This document shows, piece by piece, positions 42,808 to 51,728 of a stretch of DNA of 64,000 nt. The position numbers and the translations under genes are program-made. The first letter of the stretch is position 1, and each line of letters begins with the position of its first letter. Location of the stretch: the NCBI RefSeq assembly GCF_016446285.1, contig NZ_CP054140.1, forward strand, positions 2,904,001 through 2,968,000. The letters are read 5' to 3'. The stretch is from Desulfobulbus oligotrophicus. GTDB lineage: Bacteria > Desulfobacterota > Desulfobulbia > Desulfobulbales > Desulfobulbaceae. The notes under the pieces are model-generated. The model was not told the origin of the DNA, made no database searches, and was given only the letters and a program-made list of their open reading frames with translations.

Positions 42808-42836
42808 ACGCTATCGAAAGAGTCGTATATTGTCAA
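42808..42836 (-). promoter_or_regulatory. Possible promoter of the rhodanese-MBL gene
   Basis: On the minus strand a perfect TTGACA (42831-42836) is followed after 17 bases by TAGCGT (42808-42813). The -10 box is poor, so this is tentative. The start codon lies 45 bases downstream. Confidence 0.4.
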
Positions 42837-43043
42837 TGGTATAATAAGGTTATCAACAGATCTCCGGTAACTCTTTATGACAGATCTCAGTCATCTGGCC
42901 AACCATACCACTTCCGGAATGTCCCGGACCGGGCCGGCCGGTTGGAAATGACAGCAACAGGTCACTGTCCGCTACGAAAAATAACAACAGATGAAAAGCA
43001 GCCCGGTGAAAACATCCTTCACAGACAGTCCATCTCATTTCCT

Positions 43044-43073
43044 TTGACATCTGGCAGATACACCACCTAAAAT
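43044..43073 (+). promoter_or_regulatory. Promoter candidate for the hybrid sensor kinase
   Basis: TTGACA at 43044-43049 and TAAAAT at 43068-43073 are separated by 18 bases and point toward the kinase gene 120 bases downstream. Apart from this and the opposing promoter, nothing else was recognised in the 429-base divergent gap 42764-43192. Confidence 0.6.
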
Positions 43074-43192
43074 AAAAACACTATGCCGTCTTTCAATGTC
43101 TGCTCGCCTCTTAAAGACCTCTGCGTCTTCAGCCACTACAGACAGTTCGATGTTGTCGTAAACTTCCTGCAAAGAACACCTTAATATTGATT

Positions 43193-45061
43193 ATGAATAT
43201 CATCTACGGCTGGATCATATCGCTTGCTCAGGTCCGATTCTGTATGTTTGCTGCTGCAGCGATTCCGGAAAAAAAAAGCATCCAGTTTGGTTCAGCCAAT
43301 CCCCAGATACCTCCCACCCTTGACATTCCAACTATTGCCGGATTGTTCATAGTCCTCCTACTGTTCTTGATACTGATCATCCTCAATCAGAAAAAAAAAT
43401 CCATCATATCAAATAAGTCCAAAGCACTTGCAGAAACTGAGGCCCGTTACCATCTCCTTTTCGAACATTCCCCCATTCCACTGTTGGAAGAGGATCACAG
43501 TGAGGTTAAAACCTTTCTCGACCAGCTAACAAAACAAGGGGTCAAGGACCTGCGCCGCTACTTTGCCGATAACCCGGAAAGTCTGGCCCGCTGTGCTGGT
43601 ATGGTTCGGATACAGGCCGCCAACCAGGCCGCTCTTTCCCTCTACGAGGCAACAACACCCAATGCTCTTCATACACTGACTCGCATCTTGCCGGACAGTC
43701 AGCTATTTGCTTTTAAAAATGAATTGGTAAAAATTTTTACAAACGGAAACAGCGAGAATGTACTGGAAAACAGAACGTTGAACGGTGCAACGCTCATCGT
43801 TGAACGGCGAGTTGTGGTTGCCAGCGGATTTGAACAAAACTGGAACAAAGTCTTTGCAAGTGTCATAGATATTACGGAGCAGGTACGACTGCGTAATGAG
43901 AACAAGGCTTTTGAAGAACAGCTGCAGCACACTCAAAAACTAGAGGCTATCGGCAGCCTGGCCGGTGGTATTGCCCATGACTTCAACAACCTGCTTGCTC
44001 CTATCATGGGACGCGCTGAACTGATGCTGCTCGAAAACCCGGACAACGCTCCTGTACAACAGCACTGTCAAAACATTATTGAAGCCTCCAAACGCGCCCG
44101 CAATCTTGTAAAACAGATCCTGGTCTTCAGTCGTCAAGTTGATCAGGAAATCAAACCTGTGTCTCTTGTTGAAATCATTCAGGAAATCATCAACCTCACA
44201 CAACCGACCCTGCCGGCGAACATCAGTATCACCTGTGATGTACCCGAGACCTGTCTCCAGATCATGGCCGATGCAACACAGTTGCACCAGGTGATTATGA
44301 ACCTGGTAACCAATGCCTTCCATGCCATGGAAGAAAAAGGCGGTTGCCTCAGTATCCACCTGGAAACAGTTTCCCTGGGCATTGATTCATCCTCTGAACC
44401 TCCTGTTTCGCCAGGCCTGTATCAACAACTTCGTGTTGTTGATACAGGGCATGGTATGGATCAGCTGACCGTTTCCAAAATTTTTAATCCGTACTTTACA
44501 ACAAAACCGCGAGATAAAGGAACCGGTCTGGGGCTGACAGTGGTTTTGGGAATTTTACGCGGATACGGTGGCGAGATCCTGGTTACGAGTGCTGTTGGTG
44601 AGGGAACCACCTTTACCCTTTATTTTCCGGCCGTGGAATTAGCTGCTGTACAGGATCCGATCATCTATGGGGATTCGAACATGCTGCCGGTTGGAAATGA
44701 ACATATTCTGGTGGTTGACGACGAAAAATCGATTGCCGATGTCACCACCGGCATGCTTGAAAAACTTGGTTATACAGTAACGGCCCGTATCAGCGGCTAC
44801 GATGCGCTGGAAGCCTTCCGTAACCTTGCAGACCGTATCGATCTGGTGATGGCTGATCTAACCATGCCGCAGATGACTGGTTTGCAGCTGTATCGGGAAA
44901 TTAAAAGGATACAGCCGCATGTCAAGGTCATTCTGTGCACCGGTTTTAGCGAACAACTGGACAGTCGCAGTGCAAAATCCATCGGCATCGATGGATTTCT
45001 GCACAAGCCTGTGGTCATGTCGGATCTTGCCCACTGCATCCGTTCTGTTCTTGACGGTTAA
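43193..45061 (+). CDS. Membrane-bound hybrid histidine kinase with receiver domain
   Basis: A 622-residue sensor protein. The N-terminus is hydrophobic, and a clear membrane helix lies near 46-66 (AGLFIVLLLFLILIILNQKKK). Residues 80-225 are PAS-like. The HisKA H-box GGIAHDFNNLLAPIMGRAEL lies near 260. The HATPase part has NLVTNAFHAM (N-box), VVDTGHGM and GTGLGLTVV. Residues about 505-620 form a receiver domain with ILVVDDEKS, phosphoacceptor aspartate in LVMADLTMPQMTG, and FLHKPV. No periplasmic sensor loop of size is seen, so input is probably cytosolic. No partner regulator is adjacent. The ribosome binding site is weak. Confidence 0.92.
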   Translation: MNIIYGWIISLAQVRFCMFAAAAIPEKKSIQFGSANPQIPPTLDIPTIAGLFIVLLLFLILIILNQKKKSIISNKSKALAETEARYHLLFEHSPIPLLEEDHSEVKTFLDQLTKQGVKDLRRYFADNPESLARCAGMVRIQAANQAALSLYEATTPNALHTLTRILPDSQLFAFKNELVKIFTNGNSENVLENRTLNGATLIVERRVVVASGFEQNWNKVFASVIDITEQVRLRNENKAFEEQLQHTQKLEAIGSLAGGIAHDFNNLLAPIMGRAELMLLENPDNAPVQQHCQNIIEASKRARNLVKQILVFSRQVDQEIKPVSLVEIIQEIINLTQPTLPANISITCDVPETCLQIMADATQLHQVIMNLVTNAFHAMEEKGGCLSIHLETVSLGIDSSSEPPVSPGLYQQLRVVDTGHGMDQLTVSKIFNPYFTTKPRDKGTGLGLTVVLGILRGYGGEILVTSAVGEGTTFTLYFPAVELAAVQDPIIYGDSNMLPVGNEHILVVDDEKSIADVTTGMLEKLGYTVTARISGYDALEAFRNLADRIDLVMADLTMPQMTGLQLYREIKRIQPHVKVILCTGFSEQLDSRSAKSIGIDGFLHKPVVMSDLAHCIRSVLDG

Positions 45062-45123
45062 TCATGCAATAGCATGGCTCTAAAAAATTCTTCGGTGAGA
45101 GCCGCAGCGTTCACACCAACGAT

Positions 45124-45921
45124 TCAGAGTGTAGATACAGATGCTCTCCTTCCTTCGATTTCAAGAAAGTTAAGCGTAGCGTGGACAGTAAAGAGCGGGA
45201 AGAAAAATGCCATCAAAAACACGTTCAGCAAAGGCACCATGCTGATCAGTGCCGGGAAGAGACCAAGTCGAAATGAAGGCCAGGTATGCTGCCTGAGCCA
45301 GGCAAGCTTTTGCCCCAGTGACCAACGGTAACGGGAAGATGGAAAATCAATAAACATCAGGGTGGAATAAAAAACATACAGCAGAAAGACTGACGCCTGT
45401 CCCAGAACCGGCATAAAGTTCAGTACTAAGGCAACAACGGTGACCACCAACCCCAGGCCACCGATCTTGATGCCTTCAATGAGATCCACAAGCACACCCG
45501 AGAGACTGAAGGCAGCTTCGCCGGTTTTTGCCTGATCACAGTAACGGTCACCAGTCCAGGAGCTAAGAAAGACATAGCCCGGGGTTGTCAGACTGTAAGA
45601 AAAAATAAAGGCCAGGTAAAAGGCGATAACCCGAGTAAGAATGAGGTATATCCATTTCAGCAACGTCCAGCCCCAAAGCACGGGCCAGTGCCAGAAATGT
45701 TCCACAGCCGGCTGATTAACAAAAAAATTACCGGTGAGCTGATTGATAAGATCAACAGTATACAGGTATCCCAGCCAGGTAAGTGAACCGGTGAGGATGA
45801 TCAGAATCAGGCTCCAGCCCAGCAGTCGGGGTGACGTAACAAGAAAGACCAGGGAACGGGAAAAAGCCACCCAGGGAGTCTGGTGTCTGTCGTCCGGAGA
45901 AGGTGGTGCAGTAATCGGCAT
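45124..45921 (-). CDS. EI24/CysZ-like integral membrane protein
   Basis: A 265-residue membrane protein of the EI24 domain family with about five hydrophobic segments: SLILIILTGSLTWLGYLY, the GWTLLKWIYLILTRVIAFYL pair, GGLGLVVTVVALVLNFMPVLG, VFLLYVFYSTLMFIDF and the last near 235. The family includes the sulfate permease CysZ. The LEIEGRR segment close to the C-terminus resembles other EI24 members. A transport role, perhaps sulfate, is possible but not shown. It is convergent with the sensor kinase gene and stands alone. Confidence 0.82.
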   Translation of the reverse strand: MPITAPPSPDDRHQTPWVAFSRSLVFLVTSPRLLGWSLILIILTGSLTWLGYLYTVDLINQLTGNFFVNQPAVEHFWHWPVLWGWTLLKWIYLILTRVIAFYLAFIFSYSLTTPGYVFLSSWTGDRYCDQAKTGEAAFSLSGVLVDLIEGIKIGGLGLVVTVVALVLNFMPVLGQASVFLLYVFYSTLMFIDFPSSRYRWSLGQKLAWLRQHTWPSFRLGLFPALISMVPLLNVFLMAFFFPLFTVHATLNFLEIEGRRASVSTL

Positions 45922-46049
45922 AACAGGTATGGTAGACAGCTGTTTGAAGTCTGTCGATCGAGTTCATGACAGTAACGAAAAGGTGGTTCTCCCTTCCTCT
46001 CCTGAAAACAGACTATTGTATTCCGCCCACCGGGCGGACCAGGTACTTA

Positions 46050-46334
46050 TCACCCCTGGTATGCACAACTCACCAAATCCGCCATTTCGTACTCTAAATG
46101 ACAGGCAGAGAGCGCCTGAACAGCCTGATGCAGCTGTTTTTCACCGCTGATGTCAAGAAAACAGCCCTGCTCATTTTCATGAATTGCACAACCACTGTTT
46201 TTGAGAGCGATAACAGCATCATCCAACCGGGTAACGACAATTCCCATTCGGGAAAAATCATTCATATAAAACAACGGCCAGTCTACCTGACAGGTAACCG
46301 GTTTTCCTTTTTCTGTAATCGGCAGCAATCCCAT
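46050..46334 (-). CDS. Small ACT-like protein of unknown role
   Basis: A 94-residue protein. After a short beta-rich lead (GKPVTCQVDWPLFYMNDF) the segment MGIVVTRLDDAVIALKNSGCAIHENEQGCFLDISG, followed by a helix and a last strand, has the beta-alpha-beta-beta-alpha-beta order of ACT-type ligand-binding domains. I do not recognise a named family. GAGGAG stands just before the ATG, so expression is likely. It could be a free-standing small-molecule sensor; that is inference. It lies downstream of the radical SAM gene after a 308-base gap. Confidence 0.62.
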   Translation of the reverse strand: MGLLPITEKGKPVTCQVDWPLFYMNDFSRMGIVVTRLDDAVIALKNSGCAIHENEQGCFLDISGEKQLHQAVQALSACHLEYEMADLVSCAYQG

Positions 46335-46642
46335 AGCTCTCCTCTTTGAGTTCTATTGATACGAAGTTTATGATTTTCACATGGATCAAGTGATACATAC
46401 CCGCAAAAGACGGGCCTGTCGGTCCAAGGCTTCACTGTATGGTTAAGCAGTGCACCGGCCAACCTGCAAACAATTTTTTCCAGGGCAGACATCTGGCGAG
46501 CACGCCTTAAAAAACCAATGCCCCCTCTGCAGGTTGCATCATCCTCTACCTGAGATGACAACATAAGCAGTCGACAATAAAAAACCAAGGATTCCTGCCA
46601 CTCGAAAAAAGAGCAGCAGCCGGAAATGTCGGCGCGGTTGTT
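46335..46642. other. Intergenic stretch before the ACT-like gene
   Basis: About 308 bases with no convincing gene, hairpin or promoter. A minus-strand frame of about 100 codons overlaps it at 46283-46588, but its composition is not protein-like. Confidence 0.4.
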
Positions 46643-47773
46643 TTATGGCCTGTGATGACACACGGCCCGGTCAAGCATCAGAGGCAGACCGCCGCGCTCT
46701 TCAGCAGTATATCCAAAGACCTCTTGCCACACCGTATCGTTTTCCATGCAGAAGTAGATGCAGGTGTCGGGATGCACGTATCGTTGCAACCTCTCAAAAA
46801 TATACTGATACATGATGACCCGCTGGGGACGGATGTACCGGCGCTTCCCATCAAGACCATCTATAAACTCCTGATAAAAAAAACGTGAGACCGGAAAACG
46901 TTCAGCAGCGATCTGTTTGAGAGACGGCAGATAGCGCAATGCACCCAAACTGATCCAGGCGATGGCGTCTGCTGGAACTGTAGCAAAGAGCTTATCAATG
47001 GTATGGGCGTATCCCTCCTGCCACCCGTCATGAAAAATAATCGGATCAAAATGGAAAGCCAGTGCATACCCCCACCTGGAGCACTGTGCAGCTGCCTGGA
47101 GCCGTTCGTTAAGGGTGGCTGTGCGAACCTCCTCCCGCATCATGATCGGAGGACTGTTCAGTGACCAGGCAACGATTGTTCGCCCCTGATGATACAGTCC
47201 CTGCAGGTTGGCAATGTTTACGCTTTTGGTCTTCAGTTCTAAAACTGCATTGGATTGTCCGGCCATGTACTCCACCAGCCGGGGACTGAGGTGGGTTAGG
47301 GTATCCAGAGCCAGGCTGTCGGTGAACTCGCCGGTCCCTATGCGAAAAAAACGATGCGGTTCCGCATGCAGGGATTGGTCAAGCTCAGCAAACAGATCTT
47401 CGACATTCACAAAAAAACTGAGCCACGGATTGTTGAGATACGCCTGGAGTATACAGTACACACAGTCCATTGGGCAATTCATGCCGATGTTCAATACCTG
47501 ATACCCGCAACAACGATACTCCCGAGTGCCGGGGCAGGGTTTAAAAAAGGCACCTCGGTGCCGGCACAAAAACAGATGACGTTTGCCGGCACTCAGATTG
47601 TGCGGGTACCTGCCGTCAATAACAGGCCGACCGTTCTCTTCAACCACACTCACCGGCAGTCGGCTACGGTCAATTATCTCCTGTGTATACGGGTGGTCAA
47701 GGCAATCCCTGGCTATATGGAGCTGGGTCACAAAACGCCCGGGATCACCATACGACGACACTGAATACTTCAA
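46643..47773 (-). CDS. Spore-photoproduct-lyase-like radical SAM protein
   Basis: A 376-residue radical SAM enzyme of the SPL family. The [4Fe-4S] cluster cysteines are C100, C104 and C107 in NCPMDCVYC. More cysteines upstream (C70, C80, C88, C89 in FLCRHRGAFFKPCPG and YRCCGY) follow the SPL-family pattern. Later segments RIGTGEFTDSL, ELKTKSVNIANL and WSLNSP match the SPL barrel. In spore formers SPL repairs thymine photoproduct; in a Gram-negative non-spore former the substrate may be another DNA lesion. The start is TTG 47773: AGGAGG lies seven bases before it and it overlaps the upstream glycosyltransferase stop (TTGA). A GTG four codons later is an alternative. Confidence 0.88.
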   Translation of the reverse strand: MKYSVSSYGDPGRFVTQLHIARDCLDHPYTQEIIDRSRLPVSVVEENGRPVIDGRYPHNLSAGKRHLFLCRHRGAFFKPCPGTREYRCCGYQVLNIGMNCPMDCVYCILQAYLNNPWLSFFVNVEDLFAELDQSLHAEPHRFFRIGTGEFTDSLALDTLTHLSPRLVEYMAGQSNAVLELKTKSVNIANLQGLYHQGRTIVAWSLNSPPIMMREEVRTATLNERLQAAAQCSRWGYALAFHFDPIIFHDGWQEGYAHTIDKLFATVPADAIAWISLGALRYLPSLKQIAAERFPVSRFFYQEFIDGLDGKRRYIRPQRVIMYQYIFERLQRYVHPDTCIYFCMENDTVWQEVFGYTAEERGGLPLMLDRAVCHHRP

Positions 47774-48621
47774 CGACTCCCCTCCTCCTGGTGATAGCCC
47801 GCGGCCAGATCAAAATACTCCTGCCCCTCTTCAACACGACCACGCTTAAGGCAGCCCTGTCCGTAGATCCGGCATTTACGTGTCAACTCCGCGACAGCGG
47901 CATGCCGCTGCTCAAAAGTCAATCCACCGGCGTCGAGAAGATGGCACAATGAGCGGATACGATACACATCCATGCCCGCGCGATGGATCGTTGACAGCTG
48001 ATCGGAACGGCCGCCATATTTGCAGGTCAGTGCCTCTGGAACCAGAAGAAACGGCTCCCTGCTGCCTACACGCAGCCACAGGTCATAGTCTTCACAGCAC
48101 GGAAGAGACTCGTCAAACAGACCATAACGATCAAACAGCTCTCGCCGTACCAGCACAGTAGACATCCCGACAACGCACATGTTCAAGCTGCGCAGGAAGA
48201 TATCTCCGTGCGGCGGCTCATATTTCTTTTTCTGATTGACGCGCTGATCACGACGAAACCAGAGCTCCCGGGTATGGGAAATCAGCAGATGCGGCGCAGC
48301 CTGCATGGCTGTCATCTGCACGGCAAGTTTCTCCGGCAGCCACCGGTCATCTGAGTCAAGAAAGGCAATAAACCGGCCTCTGGCCATGCGGACACCATGG
48401 TTGCGGGCACAGGCAACACCTTGATTTTCCTGACAGAACAGACGGACAGGGACAGAAGTGGAGCTGGCCAGACGCTCCACCAGCCTGACCGTATCATCGG
48501 TGGAACCGTCATCAATGACAAGCAACTCACTGCAGGGAAGCGACTGGGAGAATACCGATTCTATAGCCTGTTGCAGATACCCTGCACGATTACAGGTCGG
48601 AATAATTACGGTGATCAACAT
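47770..48621 (-). CDS. Family 2 glycosyltransferase
   Basis: A 283-residue GT-A fold enzyme. Residues 1-110 carry the nucleotide-sugar binding core: ITVIIPTCNRAGYLQQAIES, VIDDGSTDDT, GVACARNHGVRMARG and the metal-binding DSDD motif near 93. The acceptor part contains LFDESLPCCEDYDLWLRV, the ED motif where the catalytic base sits. No membrane helix is present, so it works at the inner face of the membrane or in the cytosol, probably on a surface glycan. It overlaps the following radical SAM gene by four bases, an unexpected pairing for a repair enzyme. The ribosome binding site is weak. Confidence 0.9.
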   Translation of the reverse strand: MLITVIIPTCNRAGYLQQAIESVFSQSLPCSELLVIDDGSTDDTVRLVERLASSTSVPVRLFCQENQGVACARNHGVRMARGRFIAFLDSDDRWLPEKLAVQMTAMQAAPHLLISHTRELWFRRDQRVNQKKKYEPPHGDIFLRSLNMCVVGMSTVLVRRELFDRYGLFDESLPCCEDYDLWLRVGSREPFLLVPEALTCKYGGRSDQLSTIHRAGMDVYRIRSLCHLLDAGGLTFEQRHAAVAELTRKCRIYGQGCLKRGRVEEGQEYFDLAAGYHQEEGSR

Positions 48622-48797
48622 GAACGCAATTTACTGTAAGTTGCCGACCGTTGCCACCTTTAGGCGCAGCCAATTTATTCTGGCGATTTGTCAACGATTG
48701 GGTATAGTACATAGTTTAATTTCTAAATCTCCTTTGCTCCTACCCTGGTGAGCTGGACGGCAAGGCGCTGCCCCATGGGAGTTGAGCAGGTTTTTTT

Positions 48798-50303
48798 ATG
48801 TACACAGACATTCTTATCAACGCAACTTTCTATGAAAACCGAATCGCCCTGGTGGAAAATGGTCATCTGCGTGAATTTCATCTGGAAAGGGTTTCAGAAA
48901 AGGGTTTAATCGGTAACATTTACCAGGGCAAGGTTGTTCGGGTACTACCGGGTATTGATGCCGCTTTTGTGGATATCGGTCTTGATCGAACCGGTTTTCT
49001 GTATGTTGACGAAGCTCTCTACATTTTTTCCGACAACTATCAGCGATTAAACCCTGGCCATAAGTTATGGACCAAGCCGCCGGCACCACCGTACACACAC
49101 CTGACAATCAATCAGATTCTACGTGAAGGTCAGGAAATTCTGGTGCAGATTGCCAAAGAACCTATCGGTTCCAAAGGTGCGCGTCTCACCTGCAACATCA
49201 CCCTGCCCTGCCGCAACCTGGTCTTCATGCCGCTCACCGATCATATCGGCATCTCCCGTAAAATCGAAGACGAAACGATACGTCATCAACTCCGTGAAAA
49301 GATTGAAGCCCTTCGTCCTCCTGGAACCGGCTTTATTGTACGTACTGTTGCCGAAAATATCGATAACGATTCGCTTGAAGCCGACATGGAGTTTCTCCTG
49401 CTGCTCTGGGATGAGATATTGACCAAAGCACAAAAATCACAGGCTCCCGCCCTGATCTATAAGGACCTTGATATCATCCTCCGTGCTGTCCGGGACTTCT
49501 TCACTGAAGAGACCAACGAACTGGTGACAGATAATCGGGAGGTCTATGACCAACTCCTCTCCTATGCGGAGATCTTTGCGCCGCAGCTGCGCGACAAAAT
49601 AACCTACTATCAATCGGATATGCCGTTATTTGAGCGCTATGGGGTTGAGGCGGACATCAACAGCGCCCTGGACAAAAAAGTATGGCTGCGTTCCGGCGGA
49701 TACATTGTTATCGAACCAACAGAAGCGCTGACGGTCATTGACGTTAACACCGGCCGGTACGTAAGTGCCGCTGACCTGAGCGAGACCATCTTTAAAACCA
49801 ACATGGAAGCGGTGAGAGAAATAGCGCGTCAACTGCGTCTGCGCAATCTTGGCGGCATTATCATCATTGACTTCATTGATATGGAAAATGAGGAGCAGAG
49901 GGAAGAACTGTTCACCGCCTTCCAGGAAGCAATGCGCGCCGACAAGAGCAAGGTCAACATCCTCAAGCTCTCAGAATTCGGCCTTGTGCAGATGACCAGA
50001 AAACGGCTTTCTGAAAGTCTTATGCAGACAATGTGCGAACCATGCCTTTACTGCAGTGGTGATGGCCACATCAAATCCCGTCTTACTATCTGTCATGAGA
50101 TCTTTCGCAAAATTACCCGCGATGCCCGTAAGATAGGAGGGGCACACGTCAGTATTAAAGTTCATCCTCAAATCGCCGAGATGTTACTCAACGAACAATC
50201 GTACACCATTGAACAGTTAGAAAGAATCACTGAAAAACGTTTCACAATCATTCCTGTTCCTGATATGCACATCAAACGATATGATGTCATCTGGAATGAA
50301 TAA
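48798..50303 (+). CDS. rng: RNase E/G family ribonuclease
   Basis: A 501-residue RNase G-like endoribonuclease. The S1 domain lies near residues 35-130 (GNIYQGKVVRVLPGIDAAFVDIG, split by an insertion around LWTKPPAPPY). The catalytic DNase I-like part has GGYIVIEPTEALTVIDVNTG and GGIIIIDFIDM with the two metal-binding aspartates. The zinc link is CEPCLYCSGDGH rather than the usual CPxCxGxG, but cysteines are kept. It processes 16S rRNA ends and degrades mRNA in related bacteria. There is no C-terminal degradosome scaffold. It leads a plus-strand run with the M23 and LptF/G genes. Confidence 0.94.
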   Translation: MYTDILINATFYENRIALVENGHLREFHLERVSEKGLIGNIYQGKVVRVLPGIDAAFVDIGLDRTGFLYVDEALYIFSDNYQRLNPGHKLWTKPPAPPYTHLTINQILREGQEILVQIAKEPIGSKGARLTCNITLPCRNLVFMPLTDHIGISRKIEDETIRHQLREKIEALRPPGTGFIVRTVAENIDNDSLEADMEFLLLLWDEILTKAQKSQAPALIYKDLDIILRAVRDFFTEETNELVTDNREVYDQLLSYAEIFAPQLRDKITYYQSDMPLFERYGVEADINSALDKKVWLRSGGYIVIEPTEALTVIDVNTGRYVSAADLSETIFKTNMEAVREIARQLRLRNLGGIIIIDFIDMENEEQREELFTAFQEAMRADKSKVNILKLSEFGLVQMTRKRLSESLMQTMCEPCLYCSGDGHIKSRLTICHEIFRKITRDARKIGGAHVSIKVHPQIAEMLLNEQSYTIEQLERITEKRFTIIPVPDMHIKRYDVIWNE

Positions 50304-50351
50304 GTCCAATGAATCGGCTTCTTATCAAACTTACTCTTTTCACGGTTGCCC

Positions 50352-51728
50352 ATGGTTAAACATATCCGTTTACGCAGCTCCTCGCGAAGGCCCGGTTGCA
50401 TGCGATCGTTCTTCCTTCTGCTCAGCATCTGCAGCAGTCTCGCACTCCTTGTCGCTGCCTATCTGCTCTTTGAATTCGAAAAACCGACACTGCACCTGGG
50501 GAAGGAGATCAAGTATCTTGGCGGTAGAGTTGAGTTGCCCATTAAGATTTCCGACCGGAAAAGCGGTGTCAGGTCCATTACCATCTCCCTGAAACAGGGC
50601 GAGAGGAACGAAAGACTCCTGGAGAAGGTCTTTCTTCGTCAAGCCTGGTTTAAACCTGCGGGCCCAACCGCATTGAACGAGGTTGTCGTGATTGATGCTC
50701 AGAAGGCGGGGATCAAAGAGGGGGAGGCTGAACTGATCATCACAATTCGAGACTTCTCGCTCAACGGTTTTTTCCAAGGTAACAAAACCCTCAAAAAAAT
50801 CCCGGTGACCATGGACACCAAGCCGCCGGCTCTCACCCTGGTGCATGCTCAGCAAACGATACAAAACGGGGGCAGCGGGGTTGCACTTTACACTGTTTCT
50901 GAACAACCGGGACGGCATGGTGTGATGATCGACGGCACCCGGTTCCCAGGGTATCCCACCGGAAAAAAGGACACCTATGTGTGTTATTTTGCGCTGCCCT
51001 GGGATGCCAAACAACCTGGAAAAATGCGTGTGGTTGCCGAGGATGAAGCCGGGAATGAAGCCAGTATCTCCCTGCCGACAGTGTTTAAAAACGCACCGAT
51101 CAAACGGGACAGCATCACCATCAGTGACCGGTTTCTCCAGCAGAAGATGCCGGAATTCGAGCAACATTATCCGGAACTCACCGGCACACTGGTCGAAAAG
51201 TACCTCTTTGTGAACAACCAGATTCGACTCAAAAATGACGAAACCATAGCCCAGGTATGTGCCGGCGCTGACCCGCAACAGCTGTGGTCTGACCGGTTCT
51301 TGCGGATGCCGGGGGCAGGACGGGCCGGATATGCCGATCAACGGACCTATCTCTACAATGGAACGGTTATTGACACACAAACCCACCTTGGCGTAGACAT
51401 CGCCTCTCTGCAACAGGCTGAAATCCGTGCAGCCAATCGCGGCAAGGTGATCTTTGCCGGCTATCTGGGCATCTACGGCAACATGATCATCATCGACCAT
51501 GGTCAAGGGGTGGCCAGTCTCTACTCTCATCTCAGCAGCATTGATACGACAGTGGGAACGCTGGCGGCAAAAAATCAACCAATCGGTCGCTCCGGAACCA
51601 GCGGAATGGCCGGCGGGGATCATCTTCACTTCTCCATGCTGGTCCATGGCATTTTCGTGACCCCTATCCAGTGGTGGGACCAGCGGTGGATTGACGCGAA
51701 CATAAAATCAGCACTCAATGCACTCTGA
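50352..51728 (+). CDS. M23-family metallopeptidase, membrane-anchored
   Basis: A 458-residue envelope protein. A membrane helix lies near residues 18-38 (FFLLLSICSSLALLVAAYLL), so the protein is tethered and faces the periplasm. A beta-rich region (45-310) precedes the LytM/M23 domain at about 335-435, with zinc ligands in THLGVDIA and DHLHFSM and the connecting SLYSHLSSI. All ligands are kept, so it may be an active peptidoglycan endopeptidase. The ATG 50352 is followed by a basic stretch before the helix; ATG 50400 with GAAGG nine bases before it is an equally fair start. Its end overlaps the LptF/G start by 11 bases. Confidence 0.9.
   Translation: MVKHIRLRSSSRRPGCMRSFFLLLSICSSLALLVAAYLLFEFEKPTLHLGKEIKYLGGRVELPIKISDRKSGVRSITISLKQGERNERLLEKVFLRQAWFKPAGPTALNEVVVIDAQKAGIKEGEAELIITIRDFSLNGFFQGNKTLKKIPVTMDTKPPALTLVHAQQTIQNGGSGVALYTVSEQPGRHGVMIDGTRFPGYPTGKKDTYVCYFALPWDAKQPGKMRVVAEDEAGNEASISLPTVFKNAPIKRDSITISDRFLQQKMPEFEQHYPELTGTLVEKYLFVNNQIRLKNDETIAQVCAGADPQQLWSDRFLRMPGAGRAGYADQRTYLYNGTVIDTQTHLGVDIASLQQAEIRAANRGKVIFAGYLGIYGNMIIIDHGQGVASLYSHLSSIDTTVGTLAAKNQPIGRSGTSGMAGGDHLHFSMLVHGIFVTPIQWWDQRWIDANIKSALNAL

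Noticed and set aside
50370-51647. Long minus-strand frame of 425 codons opposite the M23 peptidase gene
   Set aside because: Mirror of the peptidase codons; the plus strand has clear M23 motifs and the minus product has none.
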